The position numbers and the translations under genes were made by a program. Source: Propionibacteriaceae bacterium (GTDB taxonomy: Bacteria > Actinomycetota > Actinomycetes > Propionibacteriales > Propionibacteriaceae). Taken from it: a DNA stretch of 9,302 nt. The notes under the pieces were generated by a model. That model saw only the letters and a program-made list of their open reading frames with translations, searched no databases and had not been told where the DNA came from. Each line of letters opens with the position of its first letter. The first letter of the stretch is position 1. Below are positions 1 to 5,477 of this stretch, piece after piece. The stretch covers positions 1 to 9,302 of the forward strand of contig DAIEHO010000202.1 in the NCBI GenBank assembly GCA_027353565.1, read 5' to 3'.

Positions 1-461
1 CCCCAGTTGGTCGGCGGCTCGTCGCCGGAGGGTCCGCGGCCGTCGCGGAAGATGAACCGTGCCCGCTCCGGAGAGCCGGGTCCGGCGGCCAGCGCGGCCT
101 GGAACAGAGGATGGTCGCTCGAGGCGTGGTTCGGTACGAGGTCGATGAAGACCCGGAGCCCGAGACCATGGGCCTCGTTGACGAAGAGAGCGGCGTCGTC
201 GAGCGTTCCGTAGAGGGGGTCGATCCCGCAGTAGTCCGCCACGTCGTAGCCGCCGTCGGCGAGGGGCGACGGGTACCAGGGGCTCACCCACACGGCGTCG
301 ACGCCGAGTGACGCGAGGTAGCCGAGCGCGTGGGACATGCCGAGCAGGTCCCCCGAACCGTCGCCGTCGCCGTCGTGGAACGAGCGCGGGTAGATCTGGT
401 AGACCACCGAGTGCCGCCACCAGTCCGGGTCGGCAAAGTTCGGCGAAGGAACGTGCGCCAT
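1..461 (-). CDS. GH13 alpha-glucosidase / alpha-amylase family enzyme, N-terminal part (cut by window edge)
   Basis: This is the first ~153 residues of a glycoside hydrolase family 13 enzyme; the rest lies left of the window. GH13 enzymes of this type hydrolyse or transfer alpha-glucosidic bonds in maltose, isomaltose, sucrose or trehalose, usually in the cytoplasm. Visible hallmarks are the opening WWRHSVVYQIYPRSF (about residues 14-28), the Asp/Gly-rich calcium-type loop DGDGDGSGDL (about 30-39), VDAVWVSPWYPSP at the next beta strand, and the conserved region I block DLVPNH (about 107-112). No signal peptide is seen. The ATG at 461 is chosen because GGAAGG lies ten bases before it and because family members begin the same way. 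A TAGGCT box (complement of 490-495) could be the -10. Oligo-1,6-glucosidase, alpha-glucosidase and trehalose synthase share this N-terminus, so the exact substrate cannot be told. Confidence 0.93.
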   Translation of the reverse strand, partial: MAHVPSPNFADPDWWRHSVVYQIYPRSFHDGDGDGSGDLLGMSHALGYLASLGVDAVWVSPWYPSPLADGGYDVADYCGIDPLYGTLDDAALFVNEAHGLGLRVFIDLVPNHASSDHPLFQAALAAGPGSPERARFIFRDGRGPSGDEPPTNW

Positions 462-540
462 TTCTTTTGATCCTTCCAATCGCCGGACGAGCCTATCGCC
501 TCGAAGCGCGCATGAGGAGAGGATCGCCACGCTCGACCCG

Positions 541-580
541 CCGCAGCGCCCCAGGTGCAAAGGTGTCTCACCTGCTGCGG
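541..580. promoter_or_regulatory. Interrupted inverted repeat with AGGTG elements between divergent genes
   Basis: CCGCAG (541-546) pairs with CTGCGG (575-580), and CAGGTG (552-557) pairs with CACCTG (569-574). Together they make a 12-bp stem with a five-base bulge on one side and an 11-base loop. Inside it, AGGTGTCTCACCT (561-573) is a perfect palindrome of its own, and AGGTG is also directly repeated three bases apart. The element sits between the GH13 gene and the small membrane-protein gene, and its last two bases overlap the latter's GGAAAGG ribosome binding site. It could be a protein operator or an RNA hairpin in the 5' leader; the sequence does not decide which. Confidence 0.4.
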
Positions 581-590
581 AAAGGCCCCC

Positions 591-1007
591 ATGTCGCACT
601 ACGCAGGACCTGCCGACAACGGCCATCCGAGCGCCGTCGGCTACGGTCCGGTCCACAATGCGCGGACGAGGAAGAGCGCGACGCTCGGTGCCTTCGGGTT
701 TGCCCTGGTCGGAGTCGACCTCGTCGTGCGCATCGTGGCGTTCCTGTTCGGATCCGGTGCGATGGTGAGCATGTGGTCCTCATCGGACTCCATCGGACCG
801 GTGAGTGCCGACGTGGGCACCGGTGCCGGCTTCGTGCCGCTCCTGGTGTTGAGCGTGGCCATGGGTCTGGTGGGATAGGTCGTCGGCATCGTGGCCGTAG
901 TGACCGACCGCGGGCGGCCTTTCGGGGTCGCGGCCATCGCCCTCGGAGTCGCGGCCGGGGCCCTCACGATGACGTTCGGCTCGGTGCTGCTCGTGTCGAT
1001 GGGCTGA
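591..1007 (+). pseudogene. Small membrane protein gene with an in-frame amber stop (TAG at 876-878)
   Basis: The frame starts at ATG 591, five bases after GGAAAGG, and would encode 138 codons. Codon 96 is TAG, giving a 95-residue product, yet the same frame stays protein-like to the TGA at 1005-1007. The N-terminus is short, hydrophilic and Gly/Pro-rich. Hydrophobic stretches lie near residues 30-60, 81-95 and 97-136. Residues around the stop read MGLVG-stop-VVGIVAVVTDRGRPFG. They match LLGFIGWILGIVAVATRRGRG in the next gene, so the TAG stands where the paralogue has Trp, one base change from TGG. The juxtamembrane starts also match (RKSATLGAFGFALV here, KRSSVLGALSLALV there). The function is unknown; actinobacteria have many DUF4190-like proteins of this shape. 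It may be a true nonsense mutation, a sequencing error or a functional truncation. The stop would remove most of the last two membrane segments. Confidence 0.72.
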
Positions 1008-1090
1008 CACCCGCGATTCCTCCAGCGCGCTCGCACCACGCGCACGGTTCACGTGACAGAGTTGGACCACGCACGTTCGAGAGGCCGATC

Positions 1091-1900
1091 ATGTCGCAGA
1101 ACCCAGGACCCGGCTACGGTCAGACGCCGCCGCCCGACCAGCCGTACGGGTACCCCCCCCAGCGGCCTGCGACCCAGCCGTACGGTGAGCAGCCCGCGAC
1201 ACCGTCGTACGGTCAGCAGCCCGAGACGCAGCCCTACGGTCAGCAGCCCGAGACCCAGCCTTACGGGCAGCAGCCCCCGACACCGTCCTACGGTCAGCAG
1301 CCCACGATCTCGCCGAGTGGGCAGCCCCAGCCGTACGGGCAGACCCAGCCCACGACACCGTCGTACGGTCAGCAGTTCACGACACCGTCGTACGGTCCGC
1401 CACAGCAGTACGGACAGCATCAGCCCTATGGGGGCTATCCCACGCAGCAGGCGCCCGGCCAGGCGTACGGCCAGCCCGTCCAGGGGTTCGCCCCGACGGC
1501 CATGGAAGCGTACGGTGCGGCCCCGGCCCCTGCGAAGCGCTCGTCGGTGTTGGGAGCCTTGAGCCTGGCACTGGTCGTGATCTGCGGAGTCGTGCTGGGT
1601 GGGTCCCTGTGGCACATCGGGACCGTCGTGGGACAGCTGATCGCGGGCGGCAGCATCGACCCGAGCAACCAGACCGAGCTTCAGCAAGCGGTCCTGAGCC
1701 AGCTGGGCGGGATCTGGACCCTGCTCGTCGACGGGAGCGGGCTGCTCGGGTTCATCGGCTGGATCCTGGGCATCGTGGCCGTCGCCACCAGGCGTGGCAG
1801 GGGCCTCGGGGTGGTGACGATCATCCTGGGCGTGCTCGCCCCGATCGTCGCGTTCATCCTCATGATCGTGGCGCTGGCTCCGTACCTGACCACGGCCTAG
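1091..1900 (+). CDS. Membrane protein with Pro/Gln/Tyr/Gly repeat N-terminus (DUF4190-like)
   Basis: This is a 269-residue protein of unknown function. Residues 1-145 are a low-complexity hydrophilic region rich in Pro, Gln, Tyr and Gly, built on the motif (P/S)YGQQP. A basic stretch (AKRSS, about 148-152) leads into a first membrane segment (about 153-172). A short, more polar segment follows (about 186-205), then two further membrane segments (about 212-232 and 238-262) joined by a basic RRGRG loop. The layout, a disordered N-terminus before a few C-terminal helices, is common among actinobacterial membrane proteins of undefined role; no catalytic motif is seen. The start at 1091 follows GAGAGG by six bases, and the reading frame upstream of it is not protein-like. 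It is the intact neighbour and likely paralogue of the interrupted gene upstream. Its 3' end lies 14 bases from the convergent transporter gene. Confidence 0.85.
   Translation: MSQNPGPGYGQTPPPDQPYGYPPQRPATQPYGEQPATPSYGQQPETQPYGQQPETQPYGQQPPTPSYGQQPTISPSGQPQPYGQTQPTTPSYGQQFTTPSYGPPQQYGQHQPYGGYPTQQAPGQAYGQPVQGFAPTAMEAYGAAPAPAKRSSVLGALSLALVVICGVVLGGSLWHIGTVVGQLIAGGSIDPSNQTELQQAVLSQLGGIWTLLVDGSGLLGFIGWILGIVAVATRRGRGLGVVTIILGVLAPIVAFILMIVALAPYLTTA
1175..1309 (+). repeat. Five tandem 27-bp coding repeats (9-residue QPYGQQPET-type units)
   Basis: TAC codons fall at 1181, 1208, 1235, 1262 and 1289, exactly 27 bases apart. Each belongs to a unit close to QPYGQQPET or TPSYGQQP. Less regular copies, with steps of 18, 27 or 30 bases, continue to about 1432. 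The array keeps the reading frame throughout and forms the disordered N-terminus of the membrane protein. Such arrays can grow or shrink by slippage in whole units without breaking the frame. Confidence 0.85.
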
Positions 1901-1914
1901 CACCCGCGTAGGCC

Positions 1915-3144
1915 CTAGGTGGCCGGCGGCCGGCTTCGGCGCGTCCGGGGTACGAGCCGCGGCAGCCACCAGGCGGCCCACCCGGCACCGACGAGACCGA
2001 GGACCCCGGTGGCGACGCTGGCCGTGACGACCGTCGACACGGCGCTGATCACCGACACCATCGCCGGTCCCACCAGGCTGCCCGCCCCGGAGACGCTGTT
2101 CCACAGCCCCATCCAGCGCGCGCGCCCGACGGCAGGGGTGACGTCGGCGGAGAGGGTCTTGTTGATGCCCGCCCCGAGTCCGTTGCCGAGGGCGAGAAGG
2201 CCACCGAAGAGGAAGAAGCCGCCCACGGTGCGGGCGATCGGGGTGATCGCGAACGCGATGCCCATCACGGCAAGGCACGGCACCAGCACCGCCGCCCGCC
2301 CGTACCGGTCCATGACCGTGCCCGCAGGCAGCACGAGGACGAGCTCCGCGGCTGACGCGACGGCGAACACGAGCGAGACCAGTGACTCGTGGTAGCCGTA
2401 GTAGTGGCCGACCAACGGGAGGAGCAGGTCCCGGTTGGTCCGCGCCGCGGTGAGGACCAGCGCCGCGGTTCCGACCAGCAGGATGGGCGTCAGCACCTCA
2501 CGACGCGAGGCGGGGGCGGGGGAGTCCGCCGGGCCCCGGCCCGGAGCAACGAGCCGATGCGGGGTCACGTACCTGGTGACGAGCACGAGGCTGAGACATG
2601 CGGCGACAAGGTGGACGACGAAGGCGGCCGGGGCTCCGAACAGGGCGATGACGCCCGCGCCCACCAGAGGCCCGATGATGCGGCCGACGCGCATCATGCC
2701 CCCGAAGAGCGACATCGCCCGGGCGCGGAGCTGGGCGGGGACCTCGTCGGCGAGATACGTCTGGCGCCCGAGGTCCCACGTCAGGTCACCGACCGACATG
2801 ACGAGGATCGCCGCGGCGAAGAGCAGGAGCCGCCACGTGCCGGTGGCGGCCATCGCTGCGACCAGGCAGGCGATGATGGACACGATCGCGACCAGACCAC
2901 CCAGGATCAGCGCCGACCGTTCGCCGACGCGATGGACGAGCCGACCCGTGGGGATCGGGCCGATCACGGTGAGGACCCCGGCGAGCGTGCCGAGAAGGGC
3001 CACCTGGGGCACGCTCATCCCCAGCCGCAACCCCACGAGGGGGATGACGGGGATGATCGCGGCCGCTCCGCCCGCGTACAGCATGGTCGGCAGGTACACG
3101 GGTAGCAGCAACCGACGCAGCAGTGCACGCAGCTCGGGATCCAT
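1915..3144 (-). CDS. Major facilitator superfamily (MFS) transporter
   Basis: A 409-residue inner-membrane protein with about 12 hydrophobic segments, the normal length for a 12-helix MFS carrier. The loop after the second helix holds the MFS motif A form GRLVHRVGER (about 67-76). The matching loop in the second half holds GTVMDRYGR (about 275-283), as expected from the internal duplication. A long polar linker (about 192-215) joins the halves, and the C-terminus is basic (PRTRRSRPPAT). This architecture is common in proton-driven drug or metabolite exporters; the substrate cannot be read from the sequence. The ATG at 3144 is four bases after AGGAG. The gene follows the deacylase gene by 44 bases on the same strand, but that gap carries its own -10-like box and a strong palindrome. 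It is therefore probably transcribed separately and repressed by a MarR- or TetR-like factor not encoded in this window. Confidence 0.9.
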   Translation of the reverse strand: MDPELRALLRRLLLPVYLPTMLYAGGAAAIIPVIPLVGLRLGMSVPQVALLGTLAGVLTVIGPIPTGRLVHRVGERSALILGGLVAIVSIIACLVAAMAATGTWRLLLFAAAILVMSVGDLTWDLGRQTYLADEVPAQLRARAMSLFGGMMRVGRIIGPLVGAGVIALFGAPAAFVVHLVAACLSLVLVTRYVTPHRLVAPGRGPADSPAPASRREVLTPILLVGTAALVLTAARTNRDLLLPLVGHYYGYHESLVSLVFAVASAAELVLVLPAGTVMDRYGRAAVLVPCLAVMGIAFAITPIARTVGGFFLFGGLLALGNGLGAGINKTLSADVTPAVGRARWMGLWNSVSGAGSLVGPAMVSVISAVSTVVTASVATGVLGLVGAGWAAWWLPRLVPRTRRSRPPAT

Positions 3145-3156
3145 CGGGCTCCTAGA

Positions 3157-3177
3157 TACCTTGACGTCAAGATAATA
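3157..3177 (-). promoter_or_regulatory. Promoter with overlapping TTGACGTCAA-centred operator for the MFS gene
   Basis: CTTGACGTCAAG (3160-3171) is a perfect 12-bp palindrome. It extends to TACCTTGACGTCAAGATA (3157-3174) with a single mismatched pair. On the minus strand a TATTAT box (complement of 3172-3177) overlaps the distal edge of the palindrome, and the MFS start codon lies just downstream. A factor bound here would block the -10 region and transcription start. Palindromes with a TTGAnnTCAA core are typical of MarR-family regulators of efflux genes, so assignment to that family is inference. No clear -35 element is seen. Confidence 0.6.
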
Positions 3178-3188
3178 CTAGGGGGTCG

Positions 3189-3647
3189 TCACTCCTTGGT
3201 GACAGGTGCGATGACCGTCGAAGCGGCCACCCGCGCGATCGCGTCGGCGTCGATCTCGATCGTCGTGGTGCTTGTCCCACCCCCGCAGTAGACCGTGCCC
3301 ATCCCGACGATCGCCACGTCCAGGACCACGACGACGCTGGTATCCGGGCAGATCGGGCTGACGCCACCGGGCTCCATCCCGAGGGCGACGACCCGGTGCT
3401 CGTCCGCCGGTCGCAGCGCGGACCGCGAAACCCCTAGTGCCCGTGCGATGGCGCCGTACTGGACCTTCGCGGGCCCTGGGACGGCCACGAGCGCGAGGCG
3501 TCCGTCGGGCAGCTCGAACGCCAACGTCTTCACCGAGGCCTGGAAGTCGAGGCCGGTCAGGTGCAGGTCGGCCTCGACCCGGATGGGTGGATGCGTGTGG
3601 ACGACGTACGGGATCCCCGCTGCGTCGAGCGCACCGGTCACGGACAT
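3189..3647 (-). CDS. YbaK/EbsC-family aminoacyl-tRNA deacylase
   Basis: A 152-residue single-domain cytoplasmic protein of the YbaK / ProXp fold. Members hydrolyse mischarged tRNAs, such as Cys- or Ala-tRNA(Pro), in trans and so protect translation fidelity. Family marks visible are VVHTHPP near residues 15-21, the conserved Lys in SVKTLAF (K40), the block VPGPAKVQYGAIARALG (about 56-72) and the Gly-rich loop EPGGVSPI (about 92-99). A CGGG motif at 121-124 matches the later Gly-rich turn of the family. Length fits the family (150-180 residues). The ATG at 3647 is preceded by GAGGGGAA. It lies 63 bases downstream of gnd on the same strand, behind a stem-loop, so co-transcription is uncertain. 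Which tRNA it clears cannot be told from the sequence. Confidence 0.87.
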   Translation of the reverse strand: MSVTGALDAAGIPYVVHTHPPIRVEADLHLTGLDFQASVKTLAFELPDGRLALVAVPGPAKVQYGAIARALGVSRSALRPADEHRVVALGMEPGGVSPICPDTSVVVVLDVAIVGMGTVYCGGGTSTTTIEIDADAIARVAASTVIAPVTKE

Positions 3648-3675
3648 GGGTTCCCCTCGGTTGAGCCGATCCCTG

Positions 3676-3701
3676 ACGTACCCGGCGTCAGCCGGGCACG
3701 T
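3676..3701 (-). terminator. Stem-loop after gnd, possible U-less terminator
   Basis: ACGT-A-CCCGGC (3676-3686) and GCCGGG-C-ACGT (3691-3701) flank a GTCA loop. They give ten base pairs with one A-C mismatch, ten bases past the gnd stop codon. No T-rich tract follows on the minus strand, so a classic intrinsic terminator is not shown. GC-rich hairpins lacking a U tail are common after actinobacterial genes and may terminate weakly or stabilise the mRNA end. Confidence 0.5.
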
Positions 3702-3710
3702 GGGGCGGAC

Positions 3711-5165
3711 TCAGTGCGCGTCGACGGCGTCGATCTCGCTGCGGTCGCCCGACCACAGCGTGTGGAACGTCCCGTCGGAGTCGACCCGCTTGTACGTGTG
3801 CGCGCCGAAGAAGTCGCGGAGCCCCTGGGTGAGCGCGGCGTTGAGGCGGGGGGCTCGTACGGCGTCGTAGTAGGCGAGCGCCGACGAGAACCCGGGCACC
3901 GGCACACCGCCGTTGATCGCGTGGGTGACGACCCGACGCCACGCGTCCTGCGACTTGGCGAGCTCCGCCTTGATCGTCGGCGCCTCGAGGAGGGTGACGA
4001 GGTTGTTCGCCGCGTACTCGTTGGAGATGCGGTCGAGCAGCTTGGCGCGGATGATGCAGCCGCCGCGCCAGATGCGGGCGCACGCGGCGACGTCGATGTC
4101 CCAGCCGTACTCGGCGGCGCCGGACTTGATGAGGTGCAGGCCCTGGGCGTACGCCACGACCTTCGCCGACCACAGCGCCTGACGGATGTCTTCCACGAGC
4201 GCGTCCTTCTCGCCGCCGGCGATGCCGGACGGCCCGCTGAGCGCGGCCTGCCCGGCCATGCGCAGCTCGGGGCTGGAGGAGACAGCGCGGGCGAACACCG
4301 CCTCGGAGATCGAGTCGACAGGGACGCCGAGTCGCAGCGCCTCCTGGACGGTCCACGTCCCCGTTCCCTTCATCCCCGCGGCGTCGACGATGACGTCGAC
4401 GAGCGGCTTGCCGGTCTTGGCGTCCACCTGGCGCAGAACCTCGGACGTGATCTCGATCAGGTAGGAGTCGAGGTCTCCCGTGTTCCACTGGGCGAAGACG
4501 TCGGCGGCCTCGGCCGCGGACAGGCCGACGCCCTTGAGCAGCTCGTACGCCTCGCCGATGAACTGCATGTCGGCGTACTCGATGCCGTTGTGGACCATCT
4601 TCACGAAGTGGCCCGCACCGTCGGTGCCGATGTACGTGCAGCACGGCTCGTCGGCGTTCGGGCCGACCTTCGCCGAGATGTCCTCGAGCATCTTGCCCAC
4701 GTAGGTGTAGGCGTGCTCGGAGCCGCCGGGCATCACCGAGGGGCCCTCGAGGGCACCCGTCTCGCCACCGGAGATGCCGCAGCCGACGAAGTGGAGGTCG
4801 TGCTCGCGCAGGGCGGCCTCGCGCCGCCGCGTGTCCTGGAAGAACGAGTTGCCGCCGTCGATGACGATGTCACCAGGCTCGAGCAGCGGTACGAGGGAGT
4901 CGATGGTCGCGTCGGTCGCGGGACCGGCCTTGACCATGAGGATGATCCGGCGCGGCTTCTCGAGGCTCGCGACGAAGTCCTCGAGCTTCTCGGAGCCGAT
5001 GAAGCCCTCCTCGGGGAAGTCCCTGAGCACGTCGGCGGTTTTCGCGTACGTACGGTTGAAGATCGCGGTCCGGTAGCCGTGGTGGGCGAAGTTGCGCGCC
5101 AGGTTGGATCCCATGACGGCCATGCCGATGACGCCGATCTGGGCGGTCGCGGTCGTGTCGCTCAT
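3711..5165 (-). CDS. gnd: 6-phosphogluconate dehydrogenase, decarboxylating
   Basis: This 484-residue enzyme oxidatively decarboxylates 6-phosphogluconate to ribulose 5-phosphate with release of CO2 and reduced cofactor. It is the last oxidative step of the pentose phosphate pathway, in the cytoplasm. The N-terminal Rossmann motif is GVIGMAVMGSNLARNF (11-26). NRT at 38-40 is the pattern that normally binds the 2'-phosphate of NADP. GGNSFFQDTRRR (104-115), GCGISGGETGALEGPSVMPGG (128-148) and KMVHNGIEY (189-197, catalytic Lys and Glu) are all present. DAAGMKGTGTW lies near 261-271 and the substrate-binding tail FFGAHTYKR near 452-460. Full length matches the long 6PGDH type, unlike short homologues of about 300 residues. 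ATG 5165 is chosen because GAGGAG precedes it and because the Rossmann motif starts ten residues in; codons upstream stay open but are not protein-like. It is divergent from the LacI-family regulator. Confidence 0.97.
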   Translation of the reverse strand: MSDTTATAQIGVIGMAVMGSNLARNFAHHGYRTAIFNRTYAKTADVLRDFPEEGFIGSEKLEDFVASLEKPRRIILMVKAGPATDATIDSLVPLLEPGDIVIDGGNSFFQDTRRREAALREHDLHFVGCGISGGETGALEGPSVMPGGSEHAYTYVGKMLEDISAKVGPNADEPCCTYIGTDGAGHFVKMVHNGIEYADMQFIGEAYELLKGVGLSAAEAADVFAQWNTGDLDSYLIEITSEVLRQVDAKTGKPLVDVIVDAAGMKGTGTWTVQEALRLGVPVDSISEAVFARAVSSSPELRMAGQAALSGPSGIAGGEKDALVEDIRQALWSAKVVAYAQGLHLIKSGAAEYGWDIDVAACARIWRGGCIIRAKLLDRISNEYAANNLVTLLEAPTIKAELAKSQDAWRRVVTHAINGGVPVPGFSSALAYYDAVRAPRLNAALTQGLRDFFGAHTYKRVDSDGTFHTLWSGDRSEIDAVDAH

Positions 5166-5338
5166 TGCACTCCTCGTGCTTGCAGGTTCTCGAATGATTC
5201 CACGCTGACGGAACCGGGCGGTACCGCGCGGAGCTGGCCAGCTGCTGATCTCGCTCACAGTCTGTCGCGTCGGCCCAGGGAGCACGCGGATGTTGCGACC
5301 AGTTTCCGCTGTTCCATGGGCTGTCGGGCTGGCGCCGG

Positions 5339-5353
5339 CTCACCAATGGTGAG
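5339..5353. promoter_or_regulatory. Perfect 15-bp palindrome, candidate operator
   Basis: CTCACCAATGGTGAG has seven-base arms around a single central A. It lies about 140 bases before the regulator start and about 175 before gnd. Its length suits a LacI-type dimer, although LacI-family operators more often have a central CG pair. The role is inferred from position and symmetry only. Confidence 0.4.
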
Positions 5354-5380
5354 TGGTCGAGTCGGTGCACCTCACGACCA
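5354..5380. promoter_or_regulatory. Wide inverted repeat TGGTCG-N15-CGACCA around GGTGCACC
   Basis: Six-base arms (5354-5359 and 5375-5380) are perfectly complementary and enclose the 8-bp palindrome GGTGCACC (5364-5371), whose centre is shifted by half a base. It abuts the 15-bp palindrome on its left, so the two form one symmetric block of about 42 bases. Possibly a compound operator; no function is shown. Confidence 0.3.
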
Positions 5381-5401
5381 GTCGGCCAGAAGAAGCACGG
5401 A

Positions 5402-5414
5402 TCCACCCGGTGGA
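5402..5414. promoter_or_regulatory. Perfect 13-bp palindrome TCCACCCGGTGGA, candidate operator
   Basis: Six-base arms flank a central C. A related imperfect site, TGAACCGGTGATC, follows within about ten bases (5419-5431) and has an ACCGGT core. Both lie 47-75 bases upstream of the regulator's GTG, a usual place for an autoregulatory site. The ACCGGT core resembles the CG-centred operators of LacI-family proteins. Confidence 0.35.
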
Positions 5415-5441
5415 CATGGTGAACCGGTGATCCTGGTCGCC

Positions 5442-5459
5442 TGTTGCCGCGAGTTGCCG
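5442..5459 (+). repeat. GTTGCC direct-repeat element upstream of the lacI-type gene
   Basis: TGTTGCCGCGAGTTGCCG holds two GTTGCC boxes ten bases apart and ends 18 bases before the regulator start. A near copy with a 13-base step lies at 7814-7833 just upstream of uxaC. The first TTGCCG could also serve as a -35 box. It may be an activator/operator site shared by both transcripts or simply a promoter motif. Confidence 0.4.
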
Positions 5460-5470
5460 TGTCATAGACT
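5444..5470 (+). promoter_or_regulatory. Candidate promoter giving a leaderless lacI-type mRNA
   Basis: TAGACT (5465-5470) fits the actinobacterial TAnnnT -10 pattern. Transcription about seven bases downstream would begin at or within a base of the GTG at 5478. TTGCCG (5444-5449) is a possible -35, though the 15-base gap is short. No purine-rich ribosome binding site precedes the GTG, which agrees with leaderless translation, a common mode in actinobacteria. Confidence 0.45.
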
Positions 5471-5477
5471 GCCCAGC

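Larger units (their letters stand above)
5166..5477. other. 312-base intergenic region between gnd and the lacI-type gene, palindrome-rich
   Basis: No gene is supported here; the reading frame that stays open on the plus strand lacks a good start and protein-like composition. The region must hold both divergent promoters. It contains the perfect palindromes GCGGTACCGC (5218-5227), AGCTGGCCAGCT (5232-5243), CTCACCAATGGTGAG (5339-5353) and TCCACCCGGTGGA (5402-5414). It also has a wide inverted repeat TGGTCG...CGACCA (5354-5380) enclosing GGTGCACC, and a GTTGCC direct repeat near the regulator start. No convincing -10/-35 pair for gnd could be picked. Confidence 0.7.

Noticed and set aside
1049..1056. 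TCACGTGA 8-bp palindrome upstream of the repeat membrane protein
   Set aside because: Too short to stand out in this composition and with no second copy or promoter nearby.
1175..1432. Regular direct repeats that could suggest a CRISPR array
   Set aside because: Units are contiguous with no spacers, keep the reading frame and encode the 9-residue protein repeat.
308..1900. Plus-strand open frame of 530 codons covering the region before the repeat membrane protein
   Set aside because: Only the part from 1091 is protein-like. Codons 308-1090 are Arg-rich shadow sequence antisense to the GH13 start and out of frame with the 591 gene.
1049..2278. 409-codon minus-strand frame opposite the repeat protein and the end of the MFS gene
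   Set aside because: Arg/Gly-rich composition typical of an antisense frame in GC-rich DNA; it overlaps two better-supported genes.
5167..5179. GCAC-TCCTC-GTGC inverted repeat with the gnd ribosome binding site in its loop
   Set aside because: A four-bp stem is expected by chance and unlikely to control translation.
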